From assembly GCF_029531845.1 (NCBI RefSeq), contig NZ_JAMBPV010000006.1, positions 62,001 through 126,000 of the forward strand: a stretch of 64,000 nt of DNA, in the 5' to 3' direction. The translations under genes were made by a program, and so were the position numbers. How positions within the stretch are numbered: the first letter of the stretch is position 1; every line of letters starts with the position of its first letter. Shown here piece by piece: positions 35,617-44,496 of the stretch. Source of the DNA: Staphylococcus equorum (GTDB lineage Bacteria > Bacillota > Bacilli > Staphylococcales > Staphylococcaceae). Under the pieces are notes generated by a model. That model saw only the letters and a program-made list of their open reading frames with translations. It searched no databases and was not told the DNA's origin.

Positions 35617-36222
35617 TTGTTGAAAATATATTTAGAGCATGCGCTCAAAAACACACAATTACATATGAAACTTCAAGATGCTAAGCCTAAAATTTATGCA
35701 GTTAAAGGTCCTTCAGGTATTGGTAAAACCACAATTTTAAATATCGTAGCAGGATTGAAAAGTGCTGATAAAGCATATATACAAATTAATGATCACATTT
35801 TAACTGATACGGTCAACAATATGGATGTGAAAATTCAACAGCGTAATATTGGCTACTTATTCCAAGATTATCAACTGTTTCCTAATATGGATGTGTACCA
35901 AAATATAACGTTTATGGCGCAACCTTCTGAACATATAAAGACCTTGATGTACCAATTAAATATTACACATTTAAAATCACAGTTTCCAATGAGGCTATCT
36001 GGGGGAGAATCCCAACGTGTGGCATTAGCAAGAACGTTGAGTACTAGACCTGACCTCATATTATTGGATGAACCATTTTCAAGTTTAGATGATACAACTA
36101 AACTTGAAAGTATTCAGTTAGTAAAACGCATATTTGAAGAGTGGCAAATCCCAATTATTTTCGTGACACATTCTAATTACGAAGCAGAGGCGCTGGCTCA
36201 TGAAGTGGTTAATATTGATTGA
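35617..36222 (+). CDS. modC: ModC, molybdate ABC transporter ATPase (short form)
   Basis: A 201-residue ATPase: Walker A GPSGIGKTT (31-39), signature LSGGESQR (127-134), Walker B LILLDEP (147-153) and switch histidine in VTHSNYEA. It starts at TTG directly after the modB stop, with GGGAGG upstream. At 201 residues it lacks the C-terminal MOP-like molybdate-sensing domain found in E. coli ModC (about 350 residues), so it cannot be trans-inhibited through that domain. Short ModC proteins occur in staphylococci, so this is probably not a truncation. Confidence 0.93.
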   Translation: MLKIYLEHALKNTQLHMKLQDAKPKIYAVKGPSGIGKTTILNIVAGLKSADKAYIQINDHILTDTVNNMDVKIQQRNIGYLFQDYQLFPNMDVYQNITFMAQPSEHIKTLMYQLNITHLKSQFPMRLSGGESQRVALARTLSTRPDLILLDEPFSSLDDTTKLESIQLVKRIFEEWQIPIIFVTHSNYEAEALAHEVVNID

Positions 36223-36295
36223 GTGCTTATAGAGGAGGTAGCACAAGCTCGAGTCATATTCTAGGTAAGTAAGTACTTTCAAAATTATAAGATAC

Positions 36296-36350
36296 TAAAA
36301 GTAACACCAATCCATTGATAATATTTTATGGATTGGTGTTACTTTTTTGA
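36296..36350. terminator. Bidirectional terminator after modABC
   Basis: A nearly perfect 19-bp stem (36296-36314 with 36329-36347) with a T-run on the right and an A-rich left flank separates modC from the convergent GbsR-like gene. Confidence 0.93.
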
Positions 36351-36399
36351 TAAAGGATATTTAAGCGCAAATCGGTTTTATTGGCTGACATATTGATTT

Positions 36400-36954
36400 T
36401 TATGATTTATGGTCTGGAATTGGAAAATAATCAAATATTTCTCCTGAATTGAGCGCATCAGTTAGAGTAGATAGCCATGCATAATAGAGTTTCGAATGTT
36501 CTATTTGTTCTAAAATTTCTTGTGCTTCTTCAATGATTTCTGGTGTAGCAGTTTCTGCATGAATAATGGGGTTCAATAAAGATTCAGCTTTGTATATTGC
36601 TTCTGAATTCAATTTGATTTCACGTTTCCATTTTTGTGAAAAGAAATTTCCAAAAAACGTAAAAAAGTCTTTTTCAGCAGTAAAGTGTTGTTTTCTACTT
36701 CCTCGAACAAATTCTTGTTTTACCCCATCAAATTCTTGTAGTCTTTTAACACCTGCACTCATACTGGGCTTACTCATTTGCAGTTCATAACGCATTTCAT
36801 CTAATGTCATACTGCTTTGTTCAAAAACCATCGTGCCATATAGATTACCTACACTACGATTGACTCCATAAAGATCCATCGTTTCTCCAATTGAATTGAT
36901 GACAATATCTTTTGCTTGTTCTAATAGTTGTTCATAGTCTTTTGAACGTGCCAT
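36400..36954 (-). CDS. GbsR/MarR-family transcriptional regulator
   Basis: A 184-residue regulator with the GbsR pattern: N-terminal helix (GETMDLYGVNRSVGNLYGTM), winged helix (DEMRYELQMSKPSMSAGVKRL) and a helical C-terminus. GbsR-type proteins sense choline or betaine and control osmoprotectant genes (B. subtilis GbsR, S. xylosus/aureus CudC). No cud, bet or opu genes are adjacent, so the target is elsewhere or different. GGAGG precedes the ATG. It is monocistronic, convergent with modC and divergent from moeB. Confidence 0.85.
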   Translation of the reverse strand: MARSKDYEQLLEQAKDIVINSIGETMDLYGVNRSVGNLYGTMVFEQSSMTLDEMRYELQMSKPSMSAGVKRLQEFDGVKQEFVRGSRKQHFTAEKDFFTFFGNFFSQKWKREIKLNSEAIYKAESLLNPIIHAETATPEIIEEAQEILEQIEHSKLYYAWLSTLTDALNSGEIFDYFPIPDHKS

Positions 36955-37165
36955 TGATTCGCCTCCATATAATAGTTAATTTATTGTAACACGAACATAT
37001 ATTTAAAGGATATGCTTTATAAGTAACGTGCGCCATGATATAGAGTGTATTAAGTGTATGAATAAAATCTTTAACCATTTCTAGTTAAATCGATTATTTT
37101 TAGTGTTTAGAATAAAAAACCTACTTAGGGAATTCACTACTTTTTGTAATATTGATGGCAAACCG

Positions 37166-37194
37166 TTGTTACTATCGCATGCAAGATTTATAAT
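37166..37194 (+). promoter_or_regulatory. moeB-moaB promoter
   Basis: TTGTTA (37166-37171), 17 nt and a consensus TATAAT (37189-37194) predict a short leader before moeB. Confidence 0.72.
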
Positions 37195-37226
37195 GGATAC
37201 AATGATGTATAGAGAGGATTATTGCA

Positions 37227-38231
37227 GTGACTAAAGACCGCTATTCAAGACAAACGTTATTTAAACATATAGGTCCTGAAGGACAAGATAAAATCATGCA
37301 ATCACACGTGCTCATTGTAGGCGTGGGCGCACTTGGTACACACCTTGCTGAAAGTTTAGTTAGAGCAGGGGTTGGTACACTAACTATTGTAGACAGAGAT
37401 TATATTGAATATAGTAATCTTCAAAGACAAACGTTATTTAATGAATCGGATGCGCTAGAAGGATTGCCAAAAGTTGTTGCTGCTAAACAAAAATTGTTAG
37501 ATATTCGACAAGATTTGAAGATTCATAGTTATATTGCACATGTAAATCGTCAGTTTTTAGATGACAATGCTGGTTCAGCTCAACTTATATTAGATGCAAC
37601 AGATAACTTTGAAACGAGACAGTTGATTAATGATTTTGCTTTTCAAAAAGGCACACCATGGGTTTATGGTGGTGTAGTCCAAAGTACTTATGTAGAAGCT
37701 GCTTTTATTCCAGGACACACGCCATGTTTTAATTGCTTAGTGCCACAGTTACCAGCTATAAATATGACTTGTGATACGGTAGGTGTAATTCAACCTGCAG
37801 TGACGATGACAACAAGTTTGCAGATGAGGGATGCGCTGAAAATTTTAACAGAACAACACGTTCCGGCTAAAGTAACGTACGGTGATTTATGGGAAGGTGC
37901 GCACTTTACATTTGGGTTTAGTAAATTACAACGAAGGGATTGTAAGACTTGTGGTTGCAAACCTACATATCCACATTTAAATGAAACGAAACGACAGTTT
38001 GCTAGTTTGTGTGGTAGGGATACAGTCCAATATGAAAACCCTGATATTTCCCAGGAAATGCTAGAAGCATTTTTAACTCAGCAAAATATTGCATACCGAC
38101 GTAATCCTTATATGATTCACTTTGAATATAATGGCTACCGGATTGTTAGCTTTAAAGGCGGGAGATTACTGATTCATGGCATGACAAAGCCTCAACAAGC
38201 GATTACTTTAATAAACCAACTATTTGGCTAA
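37227..38231 (+). CDS. moeB: MoeB, adenylyltransferase for the MoaD sulfur carrier
   Basis: A 334-residue E1-like ThiF/MoeB/HesA protein. The nucleotide motif is GVGALG (32-37); DATDNFETR is at 123-131; zinc cysteines are C167/C170 and C239/C242; and a conserved cysteine is C182 (MTCDTVGV). It adenylates the C-terminal Gly-Gly of MoaD before sulfur transfer. After the ThiF domain there are about 80 residues that do not carry a recognisable active rhodanese cysteine loop. GTG 37227 follows AGAGGA. It precedes moaB by 12 nt; by sequence alone it could also serve ThiS. Confidence 0.92.
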   Translation: MTKDRYSRQTLFKHIGPEGQDKIMQSHVLIVGVGALGTHLAESLVRAGVGTLTIVDRDYIEYSNLQRQTLFNESDALEGLPKVVAAKQKLLDIRQDLKIHSYIAHVNRQFLDDNAGSAQLILDATDNFETRQLINDFAFQKGTPWVYGGVVQSTYVEAAFIPGHTPCFNCLVPQLPAINMTCDTVGVIQPAVTMTTSLQMRDALKILTEQHVPAKVTYGDLWEGAHFTFGFSKLQRRDCKTCGCKPTYPHLNETKRQFASLCGRDTVQYENPDISQEMLEAFLTQQNIAYRRNPYMIHFEYNGYRIVSFKGGRLLIHGMTKPQQAITLINQLFG

Positions 38232-38243
38232 AGGAGTGTAAAA

Positions 38244-38744
38244 ATGCATACAAATGTTAAGTTAGATCAAGATATAAGATGTGCAGTATTGACAGTTTCT
38301 GATACAAGGGATTATAAGACCGACAAGGGCGGTAAATTAGTAATAGAACTGTTATCCGAGTTAAACGTTTCAATTGATAAGACGCATTATAAAATAGTCC
38401 AAGATGAACAAGAAGCGATTAAAATGCAAGTTGAACAATGGCTAAGTGAAGAAATCGATGTGATTGTTACTACAGGGGGGACTGGTATTGCACAAAGAGA
38501 TGTGACAATAGAAGCAGTATCTTCATTTTTCACTAAAGAAATTGAAGGATTTGGAGAGTTGTTTAGGTATCTAAGTTATACTGAGGATGTTGGTACGAGA
38601 GCATTACTGTCTCGAGCAGTCGCTGGGACAGTAGGAGATAAGTTAATCTTCAGTGTTCCAGGATCTACTGGAGCTGTTAAATTAGCATTGGACAAGCTAA
38701 TAAAACCAGAATTAAATCATCTGGTTAAAGAAATAACTAAATAA
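38244..38744 (+). CDS. moaB: MoaB, molybdopterin adenylyltransferase
   Basis: A 166-residue MoaB/MogA protein that adenylates molybdopterin before metal insertion by MoeA. Conserved segments are [44 protein letters not shown] and [20 protein letters not shown] precedes the ATG. It is the second gene of the moeB-moaB transcript. Confidence 0.94.
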   Translation: MHTNVKLDQDIRCAVLTVSDTRDYKTDKGGKLVIELLSELNVSIDKTHYKIVQDEQEAIKMQVEQWLSEEIDVIVTTGGTGIAQRDVTIEAVSSFFTKEIEGFGELFRYLSYTEDVGTRALLSRAVAGTVGDKLIFSVPGSTGAVKLALDKLIKPELNHLVKEITK

Positions 38745-38754
38745 AAGGACGGAT

Positions 38755-38966
38755 AGAAATCAAAATAGGAAAGTTGATTTCGTATTCTCGCCCCCACAAA
38801 GTTTACTAGAAAAGGAATACAAGAGCTAAAGCGCTTGTATAAGAAAGAACCACTCGACTTCATAAATGAAAACGTAGTTCTTTAAAAGCTTGAAACAAGT
38901 GTATTAAATATCAGACAACTACTGCCAATATAATAATTGAGGCTGAAACACGTATTTATGTCCCAG
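38755..38966. repeat. Dispersed intergenic repeat, copy B (inverted relative to copy A)
   Basis: The end nearest moaC (38916-38966, CAACTACTGCCA to TTTATGTCCCA) is the reverse complement of the copy at 16320-16370 with a few differences. The end nearest moaB (38755-38815) contains GATAGAAATC and CGCCCCCAC, which recalls the G-rich part of copy A. It fills the convergent gap between moaB and moaC and no gene is visible in it. Confidence 0.6.
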
Positions 38967-38998
38967 AGATTTTATACTATTTGAACCCAATTATTAAA

Positions 38999-39484
38999 TT
39001 ATTCTGTACGTTCAAAATCACCAGAGTTACCGCCAGATTTAGATAGTAAATAAGTTTCGCCAATGACCATACCTTTATCTAAAGCTTTTGTCATGTCATA
39101 TACAGTAAGTGCTACAGCAGTTGCAGCTGTTAATGCTTCCATTTCGACGCCTGTTTTTCCAGTAGTAGACACGGTTGCTCGGATATTCAAAGTAAAGGAT
39201 TGCTCATTCTTCTGCCACTGAAACTCAACATCAATACCTGTTAGTGGTAAAGGGTGACACATTGGAATAATATCGGCAGTGTTTTTAGCAGCCATAATTC
39301 CTGCAATTTGTGCAGTGTTAAGGACATTTCCTTTTTTATTTGTATGATCAACAATTTGTTGATAGATTTCTGGGTTTACGGTAATGCTTGAATGTGCAAT
39401 TGCAGTACGTTTAGTAATGTTTTTTTCAGAAACGTCTACCATTTTAGCATTGCCCTGTTCATTAATATGTGTAAATTCAGACAA
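38999..39484 (-). CDS. moaC: MoaC, cyclic pyranopterin monophosphate synthase
   Basis: A 161-residue enzyme acting with MoaA to make cyclic pyranopterin monophosphate from GTP. Family segments are [61 protein letters not shown] and the lysine-rich [12 protein letters not shown]. The start is TTG at 39484 with AGGAGGG upstream. It is transcribed away from the moeA operon, so the cluster is split over two strands with a 64-bp divergent promoter region. Confidence 0.95.
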   Translation of the reverse strand: MSEFTHINEQGNAKMVDVSEKNITKRTAIAHSSITVNPEIYQQIVDHTNKKGNVLNTAQIAGIMAAKNTADIIPMCHPLPLTGIDVEFQWQKNEQSFTLNIRATVSTTGKTGVEMEALTAATAVALTVYDMTKALDKGMVIGETYLLSKSGGNSGDFERTE

Positions 39485-39548
39485 ATATATCCCTCCTAAT
39501 CGTTTTCTAGTATATCACGAAATTAATTTATGTAAGGAGTAGATTTAA

Positions 39549-40808
39549 ATGCCAGTTGAAAAAAGAAATCCAATTCCAGTCGGTGAAGCCATTGAACGTG
39601 TTGTGAGTCAAAATATTTATATGGATGAAACTACAGTCCCTCTAAATGACAGCTTAAATCATATATTGGCTGAAGATATCGTTGCTACATATGAAATTCC
39701 ACGTTTTAACAAATCACCTTATGATGGCTTCGCCATTAGAAGTAAAGATACAACCGGTGCAAGTGGTTCCCACCGTCTAACTTTCAATGTGATTGATCAT
39801 ATTGGTGCGGGTTCTGTGTCAGATAAAAAAGTTGACGCGTTTGAAGCAGTTCGAATTATGACGGGCGCAGCGATGCCTGAAGGTGCAGATGCAGTCGTCA
39901 TGTTAGAACAAACTGTAGAACAAGAACAAAGTTTCACATTACGTAAAGCATTTAAACCTAATGAGAATGTCTCTTTAAAAGGTGAAGAAACTCAAATAGG
40001 TGATGTTATTTTACAAAAAGGACAACAAATTAATCCTGGAACGATTGCAGTATTAGCTACATATGGCTATGCAGAAGTTCCTGTTTTTAAAAAGCCAAGT
40101 GTAGCCGTGATTGCTACAGGCAGTGAATTATTAGATGTAAGCGATGATTTAGAGCCTGGAAAAATAAGGAATTCTAATGGACCAATGATTACTGCATTGG
40201 CAAATAAATTAGACTTACAAGTAGAGGGTTATCAAATACAACAAGATGATTTAGAAAGTAGTATTCAAGTGGTTACAGAAGCAATGCTTCAACACGATAT
40301 TGTCATTACTACAGGTGGGGTATCAGTTGGGGATTTTGATTATTTACCACAGATATACGAAGCATTAAATGCTGAAGTACTTTTTAATAAAATTGCTATG
40401 CGTCCAGGAAGTGTGACGACAGTAGCAATAGCAGAAGGCAAGTATTTATTTGGATTATCTGGAAATCCATCAGCATGCTTTACAGGCTTTGAATTATACG
40501 TCAAGCCAGCAGTTCAACATATGATGCATGCAAATGCCTTATACCCTCAAGTCGTGCAAGCTACATTAATGGAAGATTTTACAAAAGCCAATCCATTTAC
40601 GAGATTTATTCGCGCGATGGTCACTTTTAATGGAAAAGAAATGACAGCAGTACCTTCAGGATTTAATAAATCAGGTGCAGTCGTTGCAATTGCACATAGT
40701 GATGCAATGATTATGTTACCAGGCGGGACAAGAGGATATAAAAAAGGTTATACCGTAAATGTAATATTAACTGAATCACAAGCCTATGAAACGGAATGCT
40801 TTATATGA
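39549..40808 (+). CDS. moeA: MoeA, molybdenum insertase
   Basis: A 419-residue protein ligating molybdate to adenylated molybdopterin. Conserved segments are PRFNKSPYDGFAIRS, MTGAAMPEGADAVVMLEQT, ATGSELLD, TTGGVSVGDFDYL, AMRPGSVTT and FGLSGNPSACF. AAGGAG precedes the ATG. It opens a six-gene operon moeA-mobB-moaE-moaD-mobA-moaA with overlaps or very short gaps throughout. Confidence 0.96.
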   Translation: MPVEKRNPIPVGEAIERVVSQNIYMDETTVPLNDSLNHILAEDIVATYEIPRFNKSPYDGFAIRSKDTTGASGSHRLTFNVIDHIGAGSVSDKKVDAFEAVRIMTGAAMPEGADAVVMLEQTVEQEQSFTLRKAFKPNENVSLKGEETQIGDVILQKGQQINPGTIAVLATYGYAEVPVFKKPSVAVIATGSELLDVSDDLEPGKIRNSNGPMITALANKLDLQVEGYQIQQDDLESSIQVVTEAMLQHDIVITTGGVSVGDFDYLPQIYEALNAEVLFNKIAMRPGSVTTVAIAEGKYLFGLSGNPSACFTGFELYVKPAVQHMMHANALYPQVVQATLMEDFTKANPFTRFIRAMVTFNGKEMTAVPSGFNKSGAVVAIAHSDAMIMLPGGTRGYKKGYTVNVILTESQAYETECFI

Positions 40809-41293
40809 TTTTACAAATTGTTGGATTGAAAAACTCTGGAAAAACTACATTAATGACACACACGATTCAGTTGTTAAAAGTTCGTCAACTGACTGTAGCA
40901 ACTGTGAAACATCACGGTCATCATAAAACTGAGGACAATCATGATATTAGATTACAAAATGATCAAGTAGACCACATGAAACACTTTTATGCAGGGGCGG
41001 ATCAAAGTATTGTTCAAGGTAATGCTTACCAACAAAGTGTCACCAGAACACAAAACAAAACGCTTGATGAAATCATTGGTGAATCTGTTACAATGGACAG
41101 TAACATAATATTAATAGAAGGTTTTAAAGAAGCAAATTACGATAAAGTACTAGTCTATCGTAATGAAAGCGATCGAAATGCACTAAATCATTTAACACAT
41201 ATTAAGTATGCTATTAATTTATCAGAACCAGAGGCTTTATGTAAGTATGATCAATGGTTATTATCTTTTTTTAATATCGAAGGAATGAATTAA
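40805..41293 (+). CDS. mobB: MobB, molybdopterin-guanine dinucleotide accessory GTPase
   Basis: A 162-residue P-loop protein with Walker A GLKNSGKTTLM near residues 7-17, the metal-like ATVKHHGHH segment and ILIEGFKEANYDK. It binds GTP and assists MobA. The start overlaps the moeA stop (ATGA at 40805); an in-frame ATG at 40796 is possible but has no ribosome-binding site. It is followed by moaE without a gap. Confidence 0.93.
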   Translation: MILQIVGLKNSGKTTLMTHTIQLLKVRQLTVATVKHHGHHKTEDNHDIRLQNDQVDHMKHFYAGADQSIVQGNAYQQSVTRTQNKTLDEIIGESVTMDSNIILIEGFKEANYDKVLVYRNESDRNALNHLTHIKYAINLSEPEALCKYDQWLLSFFNIEGMN

Positions 41294-41740
41294 ATGAAGC
41301 AATTTGAAGTGACAAGCGAGCCGATACAGACAGAGCAATATAGATCTTATGTACTGAACGAACATCAAGGTGCAGTTGTTATTTTTACAGGTCACGTAAG
41401 GGAATGGACAAAAGGAATTAAAACAGAGTACTTAGAGTACGAAGCCTATATTCCTATGGCAGAAAAAAAGTTAGCTCAAATTGGTGATGAAATTTCACAG
41501 CGATGGCCAGGTACACAAACAACAATCGTACATAGAATTGGGCCGTTAGCTATTTCAGATATTGCAGTACTCATTAGTGTTTCTTCACCACATCGAAAAG
41601 ATGCTTACAGAGCAAATGAATATGCAATTGAGCGAATCAAAGAAATCGTACCCATTTGGAAAAAAGAAATATGGGAAGATGGCGCGCAATGGCAAGGACA
41701 TCAACATGGAAGTCATGAGGATGCGATTGAAGGAGGATAA
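41294..41740 (+). CDS. moaE: MoaE, molybdopterin synthase large subunit
   Basis: A 148-residue catalytic subunit that adds two sulfurs from MoaD thiocarboxylate to cyclic pyranopterin monophosphate. Segments GAVVIFTGHVRE, LEYEAYIPMAEKKL, HRIGPLAISDIAVLISVSSPHR and the lysine motif PIWKKEIWEDG are present. GAAGGA precedes the ATG, which follows the mobB stop directly. moaD begins two bases after its stop. Confidence 0.95.
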   Translation: MKQFEVTSEPIQTEQYRSYVLNEHQGAVVIFTGHVREWTKGIKTEYLEYEAYIPMAEKKLAQIGDEISQRWPGTQTTIVHRIGPLAISDIAVLISVSSPHRKDAYRANEYAIERIKEIVPIWKKEIWEDGAQWQGHQHGSHEDAIEGG

Positions 41741-41742
41741 TC

Positions 41743-41976
41743 ATGAGAGTGCTTTATTTTGCAGAAATAAAAGAAATATTAGCAAAACAATCAGAAGATA
41801 TAGATTTGAGTTATGATATTACTGTAAATGAATTTATTACAGATTTATTTAAACGTTATCCTAGTATTAGCGATAAAAAATTTCAAATAGCGGTAAATGA
41901 AGAATTTGTGAAAAATGATGACATTGTCCAACCTAATGACACTGTCGCATTGATTCCACCAGTTAGCGGAGGGTAA
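41743..41976 (+). CDS. moaD: MoaD, molybdopterin synthase sulfur carrier
   Basis: A 77-residue ubiquitin-like protein with the required C-terminal Gly-Gly (IPPVSGG), which MoeB adenylates and which then carries the thiocarboxylate. GAAGGAGG precedes the ATG. It lies between moaE, its partner, and mobA. Confidence 0.95.
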   Translation: MRVLYFAEIKEILAKQSEDIDLSYDITVNEFITDLFKRYPSISDKKFQIAVNEEFVKNDDIVQPNDTVALIPPVSGG

Positions 41977-41983
41977 AGAAGAG

Positions 41984-42592
41984 ATGAAAGCAATTATACT
42001 TGCCGGAGGACAATCAGAGAGATTCGGTGAACCTAAGGCTTTTGCACAAATTGAATCGCAATCATTTTATGAGCGAATTATAGAAGTGTTAGAAGCAACG
42101 AACATGTTTAATCAGATTATTATAAGTACAAATGAAAATCTTGCGACACAATTTGATTACCCTAATATAATTATAGATGAACACCAGAATAAAGATAAAG
42201 GGCCTTTGGCAGGTATTAGATCAGTCATGAGCCAATACGTAGAGGAAGAACTTTTCTTTGTTATTTCCGTTGACACACCTATGATTACTCAAAAAGCGAT
42301 AAGTAAATTATATCAATTTATGGTGGAACACCTTATTGAAGATCAGTTAGATATTGCTGGTTTTCAAGAAGCAGGTAGACCGATACCTACACTTGCCTTT
42401 TACAGTCCACATACTTTAACTTACATTGATAAGGCACTGGATTCAGATGATTACAGTTTAAAGAATGTCTATACTAAAGTTGCGAGCGACTGGTTAGATG
42501 TTAACACAATTGAATCACCTGATTATTGGTATAAAAACGTTAATTTCCAGCATGACTTGGACTCTTTACAACATGAAATTATAAATAGATAA
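41984..42592 (+). CDS. mobA: MobA, molybdenum cofactor guanylyltransferase
   Basis: A 202-residue nucleotidyltransferase converting Mo-molybdopterin to bis-MGD with GTP. The N-terminal [15 protein letters not shown] motif binds [11 protein letters not shown] supplies the metal aspartate, and [11 protein letters not shown] is typical. The bis-MGD form is what FdhA needs, so this gene links the operon to formate dehydrogenase (and to nitrate reductase if present elsewhere). Confidence 0.93.
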   Translation: MKAIILAGGQSERFGEPKAFAQIESQSFYERIIEVLEATNMFNQIIISTNENLATQFDYPNIIIDEHQNKDKGPLAGIRSVMSQYVEEELFFVISVDTPMITQKAISKLYQFMVEHLIEDQLDIAGFQEAGRPIPTLAFYSPHTLTYIDKALDSDDYSLKNVYTKVASDWLDVNTIESPDYWYKNVNFQHDLDSLQHEIINR

Positions 42593-42608
42593 AGGGGGGG
42601 CTAACGAT

Positions 42609-43631
42609 ATGGTAGAACAAATCACTGATAAACTCGGGCGTCCGATACGTGACTTAAGATTGTCAGTTACAGATCGTTGCAATTTCCGTTGTGATTATTG
42701 TATGCCTAAAGAAATATTTGGCGATGATTTTGTTTTCTTACCTAAAGACGAGCTTCTTACATTTGATGAAATGGTACGTATTTCGAAAGTATACACACAA
42801 TTAGGTGTGAAAAAAATACGTATTACAGGCGGTGAACCATTACTCAGACGTGATTTATATAAATTGATTTATGAATTAAATCAGATTGATGGTGTAGAAG
42901 ATATTGGTCTAACGACAAATGGCTTATTATTAAAAAAACACGGTCAAAAATTATATGATGCAGGTTTAAGACGTATTAATGTAAGTTTAGATGCAATCGA
43001 AGATAAAGTGTTTCAAGCGATCAATAATAGAAATATAAAAGCTTCTACAATATTGCAACAGATTGATTATGCAATTTCCATAGGATTCCATGTAAAAGTA
43101 AATGTGGTTATACAAAAAGGTGTAAATGACGACCAAATTTTACCTATGATTCAATATTTCAAAGAGAAAGATATTGAGATTAGGTTTATAGAGTTTATGG
43201 ATGTTGGAAACGATAATGGATGGGATTTTAGTAAAGTGGTAACAAAAGAGGAAATGTTAAATATGATAGAAAATGAATTTGATATTGAATCAGTGGAGCC
43301 AAAATATTTTGGTGAAGTCGCTAAATATTATCGTCATAAAGATAATGGCGCACAGTTTGGTCTTATCACTAGTGTATCTCAATCTTTCTGCTCTACATGT
43401 ACACGTGGAAGATTATCATCAGATGGTAAGTTTTATAGTTGCTTGTTTAGTACAGTAGATGGCTTTAATGTGAAGTCATTTATGCGTGCCGGAGCAACAG
43501 ATGACGAGCTATTCGAACAATTTAAAGTACTATGGAATGTTAGAGATGATAGATACTCAGATGAACGTACAGAACAAACTGTAGCAAATAGAAAACGAAA
43601 AAAGATTAATATGAATTATATTGGTGGTTAG
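42609..43631 (+). CDS. moaA: MoaA, GTP 3',8-cyclase
   Basis: A 340-residue radical SAM enzyme making the first intermediate of molybdopterin from GTP. The SAM-cluster cysteines are C24, C28 and C31 (CNFRCDYC); the second cluster is C261, C264 and C278 ([10 protein letters not shown] and SCLF). The chain ends in Gly-Gly (NYIGG), required in this family. AGGGGGG precedes ATG 42609. It is the last gene of the moeA operon. Confidence 0.96.
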   Translation: MVEQITDKLGRPIRDLRLSVTDRCNFRCDYCMPKEIFGDDFVFLPKDELLTFDEMVRISKVYTQLGVKKIRITGGEPLLRRDLYKLIYELNQIDGVEDIGLTTNGLLLKKHGQKLYDAGLRRINVSLDAIEDKVFQAINNRNIKASTILQQIDYAISIGFHVKVNVVIQKGVNDDQILPMIQYFKEKDIEIRFIEFMDVGNDNGWDFSKVVTKEEMLNMIENEFDIESVEPKYFGEVAKYYRHKDNGAQFGLITSVSQSFCSTCTRGRLSSDGKFYSCLFSTVDGFNVKSFMRAGATDDELFEQFKVLWNVRDDRYSDERTEQTVANRKRKKINMNYIGG

Positions 43632-43640
43632 TATCATTAG

Positions 43641-43663
43641 ATAATTGTAAAGCTTACAATTAT
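43641..43663. other. Perfect 10-bp inverted repeat behind moaA
   Basis: ATAATTGTAA and TTACAATTAT flank AGC. No T-run follows, so it is not an ordinary terminator; it may be an RNA-stabilising hairpin or a protein-binding palindrome. Confidence 0.5.
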
Positions 43664-43705
43664 ACTTGAACTAGTTTTGAAACTGACATAACATTTAATA
43701 TCACA

Positions 43706-43750
43706 AAACGTTGAGGGCAGCTTAAATAAACATGCTCTCAGCGTTTTTTG
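43706..43750 (+). terminator. Terminator of the moeA-moaA operon
   Basis: An AAACG/CGTTT base and the GAGGGC/GCTCTC stem (with a mismatch) at 43706-43745 are followed by TTTTTT. Confidence 0.8.
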
Positions 43751-44077
43751 TATTAAATCACAAGGTAAATAAAAATCGTTCTATTTATTTAACAAAATAA
43801 CAGTTATTATTATCCATTTTCAAATTTTAAAAGAAAGCATTTTTTAAGACAATCTATTAATAAAAAGTGTTTATATTAATTTTAGGGATTTAAGTAAAAC
43901 AAAAAAATGCATGGTATGTATAAGAAGCGATATAAATGAAAGACAATAGTAAAAAATATTTATCTATTACTTTTAAAATAATAGATTTAATGAAGAAAAT
44001 GTTATATAATATTTTCGAAGCTTATTCATTATAAAGCCATTTAAACAACAAGAAAAGACGATAAGGAGGCCATTATT
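43751..44077. other. AT-rich region upstream of sarV
   Basis: No gene is supportable. A TATAAT-like box near 44007 could be the sarV -10, but no convincing -35 is paired with it. AT-rich upstream DNA is usual for SarA/MgrA-family targets. Confidence 0.4.
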
Positions 44078-44428
44078 ATGGAAAGTAAAGTATCTTATTT
44101 TATAACTTCTGAAAGAGCATTAAGTCAATTAAAGCATTGGTTGAAAACAGTACATCATTTATCAATTGAAGAATTTGTTGTGCTGTATAAGGTTTATGAA
44201 GCTAAAAAAATCAGTGGAAAGGAATTGAGAGATACACTTCATTTCGAAATGTTATGGGATACGAGCAAGATTGATGTGATTATACGAAAAATTTATAAAA
44301 AAGAACTCATGTCTAAAATTCGTTCTGAAACAGACGAAAGACAAGTTTATTATTATTTCAATGATATTCAAACTAAGATTTTTGATGATATTATCCAAGA
44401 AATAGAAAATATTAAAGTAGCACAATAA
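44078..44428 (+). CDS. sarV: SarV, SarA-family transcriptional regulator
   Basis: A 116-residue winged-helix protein whose core ([19 protein letters not shown] then [17 protein letters not shown] and [12 protein letters not shown]) is very close to S. aureus SarV as I remember it. In S. aureus SarV promotes expression of murein hydrolases and is repressed by SarA and MgrA. AAGGAGG precedes the ATG. It is monocistronic and ends in a strong terminator shared with the convergent MFS gene. Its place just behind the moa genes is as in S. aureus. Confidence 0.9.
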   Translation: MESKVSYFITSERALSQLKHWLKTVHHLSIEEFVVLYKVYEAKKISGKELRDTLHFEMLWDTSKIDVIIRKIYKKELMSKIRSETDERQVYYYFNDIQTKIFDDIIQEIENIKVAQ

Positions 44429-44442
44429 TAAAGCATACATAA

Positions 44443-44496
44443 AAAAGAGAGCGGGACTACGGAATCAAACTTTGATTCCTTCCCGCTCTCTTTTAT
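44443..44496. terminator. Bidirectional terminator between sarV and the MFS gene
   Basis: AAAAGAGAGCGGGA pairs with TCCCGCTCTCTTTT, and GGAATCAAA with TTTGATTCC inside, giving a two-part hairpin. The outer G/C-rich element resembles the G-rich hairpins in the intergenic repeats at 16.4 and 38.8 kb. Confidence 0.92.

Noticed and set aside
35617..36222. modC as a truncated gene
   Set aside because: All ATPase motifs are intact, the end is not a frameshift, and short ModC proteins are, from memory, normal in staphylococci.
37227..38231. Rhodanese domain at the MoeB C-terminus
   Set aside because: The last 80 residues lack a recognisable CxxxxR active-site loop, so an active rhodanese fusion is not claimed.
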